A stretch of 56,804 nt of DNA from Actinomycetota bacterium (GTDB lineage Bacteria > Actinomycetota > Thermoleophilia > RBG-16-64-13): NCBI GenBank assembly GCA_023483915.1, contig JAMDEO010000059.1:1-56804 (forward strand). Direction: 5' to 3'. The position numbers were made by a program, and so were the translations under genes. Of the stretch, positions 1-7,443 are shown piece after piece. Positions within the stretch are counted from its first letter, which is position 1; every line of letters starts with the position of its first letter. The notes beneath the pieces are model-generated. The model was not told where the DNA came from and did not search any database. It was given only the letters and a program-made list of their open reading frames with translations.

Positions 1-127
1 CAGCATCCACGAGGGCAATCACTATCCTGGCACTGGTTTGGCGAGCGAAGTCGGGTCGGGAGACGGCGCGGGGTTCACGATCAACGTCCCCTTGCGGGCT
101 GGAGGCGGAGACGGAGCCATTCTTGCC
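1..127. repeat. Exact 127-bp inverted copy of 2496-2622 at the window edge
   Basis: Bases 1-127 are identical, in reverse complement, to 2496-2622, which lies inside the histone-deacetylase-family gene. Identity stops at base 128 (c here, t in the gene copy). The piece encodes the middle of the deacetylase, from just after the catalytic DVHHGNGT segment, and then switches without a linker to an unrelated WYL-domain frame. The length of 127 is a common maximum k-mer in de Bruijn assemblers, so a graph overlap at a contig end is the simplest reading. A real inverted duplication is possible. The identity is seen directly; the cause is inferred. Confidence 0.95.
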
Positions 128-128
128 C

Positions 129-458
129 CGTCCGGAAGTGGATCTGACCTCCCGCCTGGCTGGCGCGGCTTTCCCCGAAGCAGAAGCGGTAAGCTGGGCG
201 TCACTCCGCTTCTCGCCCCGGTGGCGCTCCTATTTGGAGGATCGTGCCATTCCCTATGAAGCGTTGCCCGATGGGGAATTGCGCGCAAATATGCCATATC
301 TGGACGAGCGTTGGATGATACGGGAGGTTGTCCGCTTCCTGGGAGGCGCCGTCCTGGAGAGCCCTGCCACTGCCCGGGAAGGGGTCAGGGTTCTCTCGGC
401 CTCACTTGCCAGGGCTTACACGCAACCGCCAACCAGTGCCCATGGGGAACACCTGTGA
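129..458 (+). CDS. WYL-domain transcriptional regulator, C-terminal fragment
   Basis: This is an open frame of about 110 codons with no start of its own, beginning at the junction with the inverted repeat. The segment RWMIREVVRFLGGAVLESP followed by an alanine/arginine-rich helix matches the C-terminal extension of PafB/PafC- or YafY-like WYL proteins, which sense ligands or single-stranded DNA and regulate transcription. The DNA-binding N-terminus and most of the WYL fold are missing because the sequence is cut at base 128. It ends TGA at 456-458, overlapping the GTG start of the next gene. The family assignment rests on a short C-terminal motif. Confidence 0.55.
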   Translation, partial: RPEVDLTSRLAGAAFPEAEAVSWASLRFSPRWRSYLEDRAIPYEALPDGELRANMPYLDERWMIREVVRFLGGAVLESPATAREGVRVLSASLARAYTQPPTSAHGEHL

Positions 459-850
459 GGTACCTCGGCAGATTCGTGGCGAACGCACTCGCCGTCTTCC
501 TTGCCCTATACCTCGTGGACTCGATCGCTGACGGCCGCTTCCGCGTGACTGCTATGTGGTCGACTGTTCTCCTATCAGTGGCCCTTAGCTTTGTAAACAG
601 CTCCATCCGTCCCCTCCACCGCATCCGTAGCAGGACCGCGCGCTCGCTGATCGTGACTGTGCTTACCCTGTGTGTCAACGTGCTGATCGTGCAGATATTC
701 GTGTGGGTGACTCCACTTGAGGCAGCGAACGTTGCTTGGGTGGCGGCAATAGCCGCCTTTGTCACCTTACTGACCGGACTGGTCAGCTGGCTGATCGGTT
801 TCAAGGTTCGGGCGAAAGGCCGGTCGCCCTCGAGGTCACGCGCTACGTAG
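455..850 (+). CDS. Phage-holin-4_2 / YvlD-like small membrane protein (PF04020 type)
   Basis: A protein of 131 residues starting at GTG 455, overlapping the upstream stop (GTGA). It has about four hydrophobic segments: residues 5-25 (NALAVFLALYLVDSIA), 30-50, 65-90 and 95-120. A basic C-terminal tail (KVRAKGRSPSRSR) follows. Length, segment spacing and the RPL motif after the second segment fit the PF04020 family of small membrane proteins. These are called phage-holin-like but are mostly chromosomal and of unknown role. The overlap with the regulator fragment suggests co-transcription. Confidence 0.65.
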   Translation: MRYLGRFVANALAVFLALYLVDSIADGRFRVTAMWSTVLLSVALSFVNSSIRPLHRIRSRTARSLIVTVLTLCVNVLIVQIFVWVTPLEAANVAWVAAIAAFVTLLTGLVSWLIGFKVRAKGRSPSRSRAT

Positions 851-1957
851 ACGGCCCAATTGCGCGAATTCGTCGACCAGTGGCACCTCATGGCCATGGG
901 ATTGAACCAGGAGGCGGAAGTCATGGGGACTGCTGGCCACCATCTGTGCGTCTTCGAGAGTGACAAGGCCCCTCTCGTAGAGTCCAAGCAGGCTCTGGTC
1001 GAAGGTCTGCATCCCGTAGAACTCACCCTCTTGGATCGCGGTGCGGATGTTGTGAGTCTGCGCCGGATCGAGGATCAAGTCGCGGATCCTACCGGTCATG
1101 CACATGACCTCGACGGCGGGAACCCTGCCCACGCCGTCGGCGCGGACCAGCAGACGTTGGGAAATGATGCCCCTCAAAGATCCGGCCAGCATGATACGCA
1201 CTTGCTTCTGCTGGTAGAGGGGGAAGAAGTCGATGATTCGGATGATCGTCTCGGCGACGTCGATGGTGTGAAGCGTGCTTAGGACGAAGTGACCTGTCTG
1301 AGCGGCCGTAAGAGCTGTGCGGACGGTTTCCTGGTCGCGCATCTCTCCGATGAGGATGATGTCTGGGTCTTGGCGAAGGACGTACTTCAGTGCCGTCGCG
1401 TAGTTCTCGGTGTCAAGACCCACCTCACGCTGGTTGATGATGCATTTTTGATCTTGATGCAGGATCTCGATCGGGTCCTCGACGGTCACCACGTGCTTGC
1501 ACAGATTGTGGTTGATGTGGTCGATCATGGCGGCCAGCGTCGTGGTCTTTCCCGAGCCAGTTGTGCCTGTTACAAGCACCATGCCGCGCGGCTCCAAGGC
1601 CAGATTCTGCACTGCGAGGGGCAGATTAAGCTCCTTGAAGTCGGGGACCCGCGTCACCACTTGACGCAAAGCGATGGAAATCGCCCCTCTTTGCCGATAG
1701 ACGTTGATGCGGTAGCGCCCGACATTCGGGGCGCTGTAGGCAAAGTCGATCTCATTCGTTTCGCTGAAGCGCCGGATCTGCTTCTCACTCATGAGGGAAG
1801 CGGCGTAGTCTTTGGTGTCTTCTGGGGTGCACACCGGTTCAGGCAGAGCGGACAGTTCCCCGTCCACACGAATCGTGGGCGGACTTCCCACCTTGAGGTG
1901 AAGGTCGGAAGCGCCTACCTCTTGAACCTTGTGCAGTAATTCATCAATGGTCTTCAT
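836..1957 (-). CDS. pilT: Type IV pilus retraction ATPase PilT
   Basis: A 373-residue hexameric secretion ATPase that powers pilus retraction at the cytoplasmic face of the membrane. The N-terminal PAS-like domain begins MKTIDELLHK. Walker A is GTTGSGKTTT near residues 131-140. The Asp box EDPIE, Walker B (ILIGEMRD) and His box (HFVLSTLHT) follow in the order expected for PilT. The length is close to the family norm. I chose ATG 1957 because a GGAGG lies 6 bases upstream; an in-frame upstream ATG at 2002 would add a non-conserved 15-residue tail. It lies downstream of the deacetylase-family gene on the same strand. No other pilus genes are in view. Confidence 0.95.
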   Translation of the reverse strand: MKTIDELLHKVQEVGASDLHLKVGSPPTIRVDGELSALPEPVCTPEDTKDYAASLMSEKQIRRFSETNEIDFAYSAPNVGRYRINVYRQRGAISIALRQVVTRVPDFKELNLPLAVQNLALEPRGMVLVTGTTGSGKTTTLAAMIDHINHNLCKHVVTVEDPIEILHQDQKCIINQREVGLDTENYATALKYVLRQDPDIILIGEMRDQETVRTALTAAQTGHFVLSTLHTIDVAETIIRIIDFFPLYQQKQVRIMLAGSLRGIISQRLLVRADGVGRVPAVEVMCMTGRIRDLILDPAQTHNIRTAIQEGEFYGMQTFDQSLLGLYERGLVTLEDAQMVASSPHDFRLLVQSHGHEVPLVDEFAQLGRLRSA

Positions 1958-2135
1958 AAGGCCCTCCGGAGCACGGGTGGCCGCACGCGTAACTGTCACC
2001 ATATTGTTTCGGTGAAAACTGTCGGGAACTTGACACCGAGTATGATCCTATCCACGGCGAGTGAGGCACCTTGCGCCAGGATCCACGGGGGGCAAACCCC
2101 GGCGGGGATCCGGGGGCAAAGACCGTGGAGGAAAT

Positions 2136-3164
2136 CTACAGCGCGTCTTTCCAGTACGGGCGAACCGCTTCAACGGCCCTCTGCACGTCTTGACGCTCGG
2201 AGTCCAGCACGGTCGTTTCGAAATCGGGTTGTTCCCCCAGCACGCCACGCAGAGTAGCCACAATAGAGGTCGCCATCATCGAGGGGACGTATCCGCCTTC
2301 CAGAAAGGGCAGCGGGCCGGCGCCGCCCACTTCAAGGGCCAGAGACCGGAGTCGTGCGGCCATCCACTGGAAGGCCGTCTCACTGTAGCGCAGCTCTCCC
2401 AGCGGATCACCCCGCTGCCCGTCGTAACCGGCCGAAACGAGAATGAGCTGGGGCTTGAAAGAACGGGCCACAGGAAGAAACAACGACTCAAAAGAGGCAA
2501 GAATGGCTCCGTCTCCGCCTCCAGCCCGCAAGGGGACGTTGATCGTGAACCCCGCGCCGTCTCCCGACCCGACTTCGCTCGCCAAACCAGTGCCAGGATA
2601 GTGATTGCCCTCGTGGATGCTGAAGAAGAGCACCCGCGGATCGTCGTAGAACGCGTCGTTGGTGCCGTTGCCGTGATGCACGTCCCAGTCCACGATGAGG
2701 ACCCTCTCCAAACCAAGAACATCGACCGCGTGCGCCGCAGCGACCGCTATGTTGTTGAATAGGCAGAAACCCATGCCCTGGGAAGGCCGCGCGTGGTGAC
2801 CCGGCGGCCTCACCAGCATGAAAGCCAGCGCGCCATCCTCGACGCCGCGGTCGACCGCCATGATCCCAGCTCCGGCGGCGAGCAGCGCTGCGTCATAAGA
2901 ATCAGGTGATATCGCGGTGTCCCAATCCAACCATCCTCCGCCTTGGGCAGCGACGCGCCGCACGGTCTCCACGTATTCAGGAGTGTGGACCCGTTCCACG
3001 TCGGCCGAGACTGCGGGTTCGGGGGTTACCCAGTCGAGATCCAGCGCGCTGCCCTCCAGAGTCTGCACGGCGACTACCAGCCGCTGCTTGTTCTCGGGGT
3101 GCTCACCAGTCTCGTGCTTCAGAAACAAAGGATGGTAGTAGACATCAATAGCATCCACTTTCAA
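2136..3164 (-). CDS. Histone-deacetylase / AcuC-family zinc hydrolase
   Basis: A 342-residue protein of the arginase-deacetylase fold. It has RPPGHHA near residues 119-125 (active-site His pair), DWDVHHGNGT near 159-168 (zinc ligands Asp and His), a later Asp region and SAGYD (transition-state Tyr). The start MKVDAIDVYYHP places the fold at residue 1. Bacterial members are called acetoin utilisation deacetylase (AcuC), polyamine deacetylase or HDAC-like; the sequence does not decide the substrate. It follows the amidase by 45 bases on the same strand. Part of the gene (2496-2622) is repeated inverted at the window edge. Confidence 0.9.
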   Translation of the reverse strand: MKVDAIDVYYHPLFLKHETGEHPENKQRLVVAVQTLEGSALDLDWVTPEPAVSADVERVHTPEYVETVRRVAAQGGGWLDWDTAISPDSYDAALLAAGAGIMAVDRGVEDGALAFMLVRPPGHHARPSQGMGFCLFNNIAVAAAHAVDVLGLERVLIVDWDVHHGNGTNDAFYDDPRVLFFSIHEGNHYPGTGLASEVGSGDGAGFTINVPLRAGGGDGAILASFESLFLPVARSFKPQLILVSAGYDGQRGDPLGELRYSETAFQWMAARLRSLALEVGGAGPLPFLEGGYVPSMMATSIVATLRGVLGEQPDFETTVLDSERQDVQRAVEAVRPYWKDAL

Positions 3165-3209
3165 CCCCTCATTCTCTTGGTCACCAACCGACTGCTACAG
3201 ATGAGCCTG

Positions 3210-4274
3210 CTACAGACGAGCCAGATACGCCTGGACCCCGTGAAGGATTGCAGCCGCCTCCCGCGCTATCACTTTGGGATCGGCCAGACTCGGGCCTTCC
3301 TCGGGATGCGTGAGGTAACCGGGCTCCACGGCCACCGAAAGAGGCTTGACCTCTCTCAAAGACGCGTAGTTGCGCCCGTGAGTATGCAGATCCACTCGAT
3401 GCAATTCTCGGAAGAGGGCGTCAACGAGGTAGCCGGCCAGGCGTTTCCCAGGCATCGAATAGTACGCATTGTTGGCAAAGTAATATGCGGCAGCGCCCTG
3501 CGCCACCCGCGATGGACTCGCAGAATGGTGGACGCAGATGTGAATATCCGGCCCCCAGGCATTGGCGAGGTCGGTCCGCTCGTAGAGCTGAATCGTGGTG
3601 TCCTCATCGCGCAGCAGGTTGACCACTGCGCCTTCCGCCTCGAGAAGCTCGGCCAGCTGCAGCGCCAGCACCAGATTCAATTCCTTCTCCACCAGGCCCT
3701 GGTCGGTCATCCCCCAATCCAGCCCCCCATGGGCCGGGTCGATGCTGACCCGAAGCTGTGGAAGTGAACGCTTTTCCATATACCCATTCATCCGGTCGGG
3801 GATGGCAGCCACGTGCCCCTCCGGATCGACCTGGCGCAGCCTTCTGAGACGATCAAGGGTCGTTTCCCCCACTATGCCGTCCACATTCAGGCCCGCATTG
3901 CGCTGGAACTCTGTGACCGCGACCTCCAGTGCAGGAGAGAAGATCCCATCCACCGGACCGCAATCGAAGCCCAACTCATCAAGCCTGTGTTGCAGATAGA
4001 GAACATCATCGCCCCTCATGTACGGCACTCGCAGATAGAGAAGGCGGTCCCCCGGCTTGTATCCGGCCTCCACAAGCTCGGTCCAGGTATTGTCCTCGAC
4101 CACACCGCAGGCTGGGATCAGACGTCTCTGCTGGAAGGCCCTGATGGCTTGCTCGGTTTGCGGGCCGAAGAAACCGTCGGCCCCTTCACGACCCAGGAAA
4201 TGGCCAAGCGCGGCGAGACGCGTCTGGATATCGACTACCTGCTGGCCCCGATGGCCCCTGCCGACCGGACGCAT
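3210..4274 (-). CDS. N-acetylmuramoyl-L-alanine amidase with two peptidoglycan-binding domains
   Basis: A protein of about 354 residues. Two tandem PG_binding_1 repeats come first (VVDIQTRLAALG with DGFFGPQTEQAIRAFQ; then VLYLQHRLDELG with DGIFSPALEVAVTEFQ). An Amidase_3 catalytic domain follows, with SIDPAHGG (zinc His), the conserved Glu in VEKELNL, CVHHSAS (zinc His) and a terminal EPGYLTHPEE (catalytic Glu). It cleaves the amide bond between MurNAc and L-Ala during cell-wall remodelling. I chose ATG 4274, where homology starts; the frame stays open upstream to 4478 but that part overlaps the divergent capA-like gene and looks non-coding. No signal peptide is evident at this start, as in the CwlD- or phage-like subset. 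Confidence 0.85.
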   Translation of the reverse strand: MRPVGRGHRGQQVVDIQTRLAALGHFLGREGADGFFGPQTEQAIRAFQQRRLIPACGVVEDNTWTELVEAGYKPGDRLLYLRVPYMRGDDVLYLQHRLDELGFDCGPVDGIFSPALEVAVTEFQRNAGLNVDGIVGETTLDRLRRLRQVDPEGHVAAIPDRMNGYMEKRSLPQLRVSIDPAHGGLDWGMTDQGLVEKELNLVLALQLAELLEAEGAVVNLLRDEDTTIQLYERTDLANAWGPDIHICVHHSASPSRVAQGAAAYYFANNAYYSMPGKRLAGYLVDALFRELHRVDLHTHGRNYASLREVKPLSVAVEPGYLTHPEEGPSLADPKVIAREAAAILHGVQAYLARL

Positions 4275-4362
4275 AGCCCTTTGCGGCCTCCAAGAGTATG
4301 TGGGTTCGACCGAATTCACACGCCCCGCAGAACGATCGGCGCCCCGGCGGGAGGGTCTGGCT

Positions 4363-4370
4363 ATTATACT
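4363..4370. promoter_or_regulatory. Back-to-back -10 elements between the amidase and capA-like genes
   Basis: The 8-base stretch reads TATAAT on the minus strand (4368-4363) and TATACT on the plus strand (4365-4370). It lies between divergent starts at 4274 (minus) and 4378 (plus). On the plus strand transcription would begin within a few bases of the ATG, suggesting a leaderless or near-leaderless capA-like mRNA; no good ribosome site is close to that ATG. No convincing -35 is visible on either strand. Confidence 0.45.
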
Positions 4371-4377
4371 CAATGCC

Positions 4378-5694
4378 ATGGTCCCCGATGAAACACGAGT
4401 TAGCAACAAAAGACTGGCGGTCATTGCGGCGGGACTTTGGTTGATAGCGATAGCGCTGGCCGGGTTCCTCCTGCTCACCGGCGGTAATGCGGGAGCTGAG
4501 CGCTCTGCCGCGTCGGACTTCGCGCCGAGTCACGCGACCTCCGGCGGCATCGCGGAGGCGTCCACGTCGGCCACCAAGCGCGCGACAGCTCTGAGTCCGG
4601 CGACTTTGCCTCCCACACCCCAACCTCCGACGAGTCTGCCGTCGACCACGACCAGCCTCGTCACCACCACGACTCTGCCGGAAACAACCACAACAACCAT
4701 CCGGCCTCCACTCAGCGTGGCAGCCGGGGGCGACGTCATGGGCGATCGCGGCGTCGGCGATTTCGTGGACGGCAAAGGCGGACCAGCCCTCTTCGCCCAG
4801 GTAAGGCCTTATTTGGAGAGCGCCCAATTGTCCTTCATCAACCTCGAGTGCGCCGTCTCCGACAAAGGTGTCCGCAACCCAGTCAAGGAGTACACATTCA
4901 GGGCCCCCACCGGCCTGACCGAAGGGCTGGTGTCGGCCGGGATCGACGTAGTCAGCCTGGCGAACAACCACGTTCTCGACTATGGGCAGTCGGCCCTGCT
5001 GGACACGATCCGACGGCTCGACGACGCGGGGGTGGCTCACGCCGGTGCCGGCAAGAACCTCGCTGCGGCGGCTGCCCCGGCCATCATGGCTACACCCGCC
5101 GGCACCGTTGCCGTCCTTGCCGCCAGCGAAATCGTCCCAGGAGGCTTCGGAGCATCCGCCGAGCAACCGGGTACCAACCCCGCCGTCCCCGACTACAAGA
5201 GGCTGCTCTCCGCGATCAAGTCCGCCGCAAGGAGAACCGATTTCGTCATCGTCAGCATGCACTGGGGCACGGAATACACCACCTCTCCAAACGCCGGGCA
5301 GCGCGAGTTGGCTCACGAGATGATCGATGCTGGTGCAGATCTAGTAATTGGGCATCATCCCCATGTGATCCAAGGCATGGAGCTCTACAAGGACAAGCTC
5401 ATTGCCTACAGCCTAGGGGATTTTGTGTTCGACCATCACAGCAGGAGAGAGACCGGCGAGGCCTTTGTCCTGCAGGTGACGCTGGCCCAGAGGGGTGCTC
5501 CGTACGTGGAGGCAATACCCGTGTACCTGGACGAAGAAACCGGAGTTCCCAGCCGAGTGACCGGTGATGAGGCCGATGTAATCCTCGGCCGCTTGGTCAA
5601 GCTAAGCGCCGGTCTCGGCCTGAGGCTTCTCCGAGGTGAGGACACAGCCTGGTTGCCGAACATTCCGGGATCGCCTTATGGGACGTGGTTCTGA
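4378..5694 (+). CDS. CapA/PgsA-like metallophosphatase-fold protein, membrane anchored
   Basis: A 438-residue protein. Residues 15-40 (IAAGLWLIAIALAGFLLL) form a single N-terminal membrane segment. A Thr/Ser/Pro-rich extracellular linker of about 70 residues follows, including TTTTIRPP, and then a PGA_cap domain: AAGGDVMGDRG, FINLECA, SLANNHVLDYG, HWGTEY, IGHHPHVIQG, YSLGDFVFD. These Asp/Asn/His motifs mark the calcineurin-like fold of CapA/YwtB proteins, linked to poly-gamma-glutamate synthesis or cell-surface polymer handling. No capB or capC is nearby, so a surface-polymer role is only suggested. The gene is divergent from the amidase and ends 12 bases from the convergent MidA-like gene. 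Confidence 0.88.
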   Translation: MVPDETRVSNKRLAVIAAGLWLIAIALAGFLLLTGGNAGAERSAASDFAPSHATSGGIAEASTSATKRATALSPATLPPTPQPPTSLPSTTTSLVTTTTLPETTTTTIRPPLSVAAGGDVMGDRGVGDFVDGKGGPALFAQVRPYLESAQLSFINLECAVSDKGVRNPVKEYTFRAPTGLTEGLVSAGIDVVSLANNHVLDYGQSALLDTIRRLDDAGVAHAGAGKNLAAAAAPAIMATPAGTVAVLAASEIVPGGFGASAEQPGTNPAVPDYKRLLSAIKSAARRTDFVIVSMHWGTEYTTSPNAGQRELAHEMIDAGADLVIGHHPHVIQGMELYKDKLIAYSLGDFVFDHHSRRETGEAFVLQVTLAQRGAPYVEAIPVYLDEETGVPSRVTGDEADVILGRLVKLSAGLGLRLLRGEDTAWLPNIPGSPYGTWF

Positions 5695-5706
5695 AGCTCC
5701 GAGGCT

Positions 5707-6924
5707 CTACTCCCTGACCTGGATCATCACCTTGAACACTCCACCGAGGCCGTCTTCGTCCAAAAGGGCCTCGAGGATAGAGGCCTGCCTGTCTGCCTCC
5801 AGAGGGTCCGACAGCAGGCAGCAGGGCAGCTCGCGCGGGGGCTCGAGGTCCTGCCCCGCGCCCCCGGCGGCGAGGAAGGCGGCCAAGCTGGTGAAGACCA
5901 CGGTCTCGAAACCGGCCTGCCGTCCATGAAGATCGAGAGCTCTGAAATCGACGTCGGCGGTGAGGTCTTGCCGCCCAGCTCGCTCCAGGGGATCGTCACT
6001 TATCTGGTGACGAAAATAGCCGCGAACTGTCCGGCGCCGCGCTCCGGCGGGCTTCATCAGGGCCTTTGACGGACGGAAGCTGGCCGAGGTCCCCGTACCA
6101 GAAGGGAGCCGCGTTTCTTCTTCGAACCAGTCTCCGTAGTCTATCGTCACCAAGCTTCCGGCCGGCATATTCTCAGCCGCGTGGCACATCAGCCGAGCGA
6201 CGCCGGGCCGCAGTTCGATTATGCCATCCCGCGTGAGAGGGCGCAGCTGCATGGGATCCGCGCTTCCGAAGAGCGACTCGAGCTCTGCTGCGGCGGGCGG
6301 CGAAAGCTCCCCCCACTCTTGAGTAAGTGCGGTCCCCAGGAGCACCCAGGCCTCCCTGGCTCTTGCTGCGCTCACATCGACGATGTGGATGGGGAGCGCG
6401 TCAATGAATTCGTTCCCGATGATCACCATGGGATTGACCCCGGCGGACACCAGGTTCATTGTGGGGCCCCAACGCACGTCCCAGCCGGCCTCACACAAAT
6501 CGGAGAGGGCTTCAGTCTGCTTTCGGACCAGCCCCGGACCAATCTCCACGATGCAGTAGGTGAGGTCGCCTCGCAGATCCTGGCGCGATCCTTCCCAGGA
6601 GCTCATCACGGCTCTGGCAAGATGGCCTTCCCCGCCCCCCAGTTCCACTACGGCCATGGGCGGCCCCACCGCGCTACGTGCGGCATCGATCAACTCGCCA
6701 AGAAGAAGGGCAACACTCTTGTTGAACGCATCGGAGAGCGAGGGTGCGGTACTGAAGTCGCCAGCGTGGCCGAGGAAACGCGCAGCCAGCTGATAGTAGC
6801 CGCCCTCGGAGGCAAGCGCGATCTCCATGAAGCGAGCAAACGTCACCCGCCCGCCCTCCGAGAGCAGAGTAGCCGCTATCTCCTCGGGAAGTGAAGCCTT
6901 TGACGAATCCGCGTTCTGACTCAT
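5707..6924 (-). CDS. SAM-dependent methyltransferase, MidA/NDUFAF7 family (COG1565)
   Basis: A 405-residue protein with features of the PF02636 family. The N-terminal ITFARFMEIAL-type element is followed by YY and DFSTAPSLSDAF (family hallmark GDFxTAPEL). The SAM-binding loop is VVELGGGEGHLARAV. Later motifs are VEIGPGL, GNEFIDALPIH and TIDYGDW. In mitochondria and some bacteria this family methylates an arginine of a complex I subunit; the bacterial substrate is generally unknown. The start ATG at 6924 gives a normal N-terminus. It is convergent with the capA-like gene. No complex I genes are in view to support a specific role. Confidence 0.85.
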   Translation of the reverse strand: MSQNADSSKASLPEEIAATLLSEGGRVTFARFMEIALASEGGYYQLAARFLGHAGDFSTAPSLSDAFNKSVALLLGELIDAARSAVGPPMAVVELGGGEGHLARAVMSSWEGSRQDLRGDLTYCIVEIGPGLVRKQTEALSDLCEAGWDVRWGPTMNLVSAGVNPMVIIGNEFIDALPIHIVDVSAARAREAWVLLGTALTQEWGELSPPAAAELESLFGSADPMQLRPLTRDGIIELRPGVARLMCHAAENMPAGSLVTIDYGDWFEEETRLPSGTGTSASFRPSKALMKPAGARRRTVRGYFRHQISDDPLERAGRQDLTADVDFRALDLHGRQAGFETVVFTSLAAFLAAGGAGQDLEPPRELPCCLLSDPLEADRQASILEALLDEDGLGGVFKVMIQVRE

Positions 6925-6987
6925 TGCTTGAATCTGCCCGTATGCGGGTAACGCTATGCAGGATACTGCACAAGCAAAGGAGTCGCT

Positions 6988-7413
6988 ATGAAAATTGGGT
7001 CGAATCGCGGATTTGCGGTGGCCCTGCTCTGCCTGGGACTTGTCCTTCTGCTCGCGGCTGCACTGACCGCTTGCGGGGGAACGACGACCACTACCTCGGC
7101 CGGGCAGGTGACGACAACGGCCGGCCCCGGTACAACGGCGGGGCCCGGCACAACGGCCGCTTCCGGCGGAGCCCAGGTGGAGATGAAGAGTCTTGCCTTC
7201 AATCCAGCTTCAGTCACAATCAAGGCGGGCGAGACGGTCACGTGGACCAATTCGGATAGCACGGCCCACACGGTCGTTGCGGACAACGGCGAGTTCGACA
7301 GTGGCAACCTGGATCCGGGAAAGACGTTTTCTTTCGCTTTCCAGACGGCGGGCACCTTCTCCTATCATTGCGCGATCCATCCATTTATGAAGGGCACGGT
7401 AGTCGTGCAGTGA
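6988..7413 (+). CDS. Cupredoxin (plastocyanin-like) lipoprotein
   Basis: A 141-residue protein. Residues 1-28 form a lipoprotein signal with lipobox LTAC, so it is anchored outside the membrane. A Thr/Gly-rich linker of about 30 residues leads to a compact cupredoxin domain of about 80 residues. The type 1 copper ligands are visible: His in TAHTVV, then Cys, His and Met in YHCAIHPFM. It likely carries electrons at the cell surface. A strong AAAGGAG site lies 7 bases before ATG 6988. It is divergent from the MidA-like gene. Confidence 0.9.
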   Translation: MKIGSNRGFAVALLCLGLVLLLAAALTACGGTTTTTSAGQVTTTAGPGTTAGPGTTAASGGAQVEMKSLAFNPASVTIKAGETVTWTNSDSTAHTVVADNGEFDSGNLDPGKTFSFAFQTAGTFSYHCAIHPFMKGTVVVQ

Positions 7414-7443
7414 GGCTCCATGCCACGAGCTAAGCGAGTGTCG

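Noticed and set aside
38..259. Open frame resembling a small deacetylase-family protein
   Set aside because: Its first 30 residues come from the inverted copy of 2496-2622 and the rest is out of frame with the real WYL fragment; it is a junction artefact.
4274..4478. N-terminal extension of the amidase frame
   Set aside because: It overlaps the start and membrane segment of the divergent capA-like gene, has no conserved domain, and lies upstream of the -10 element.
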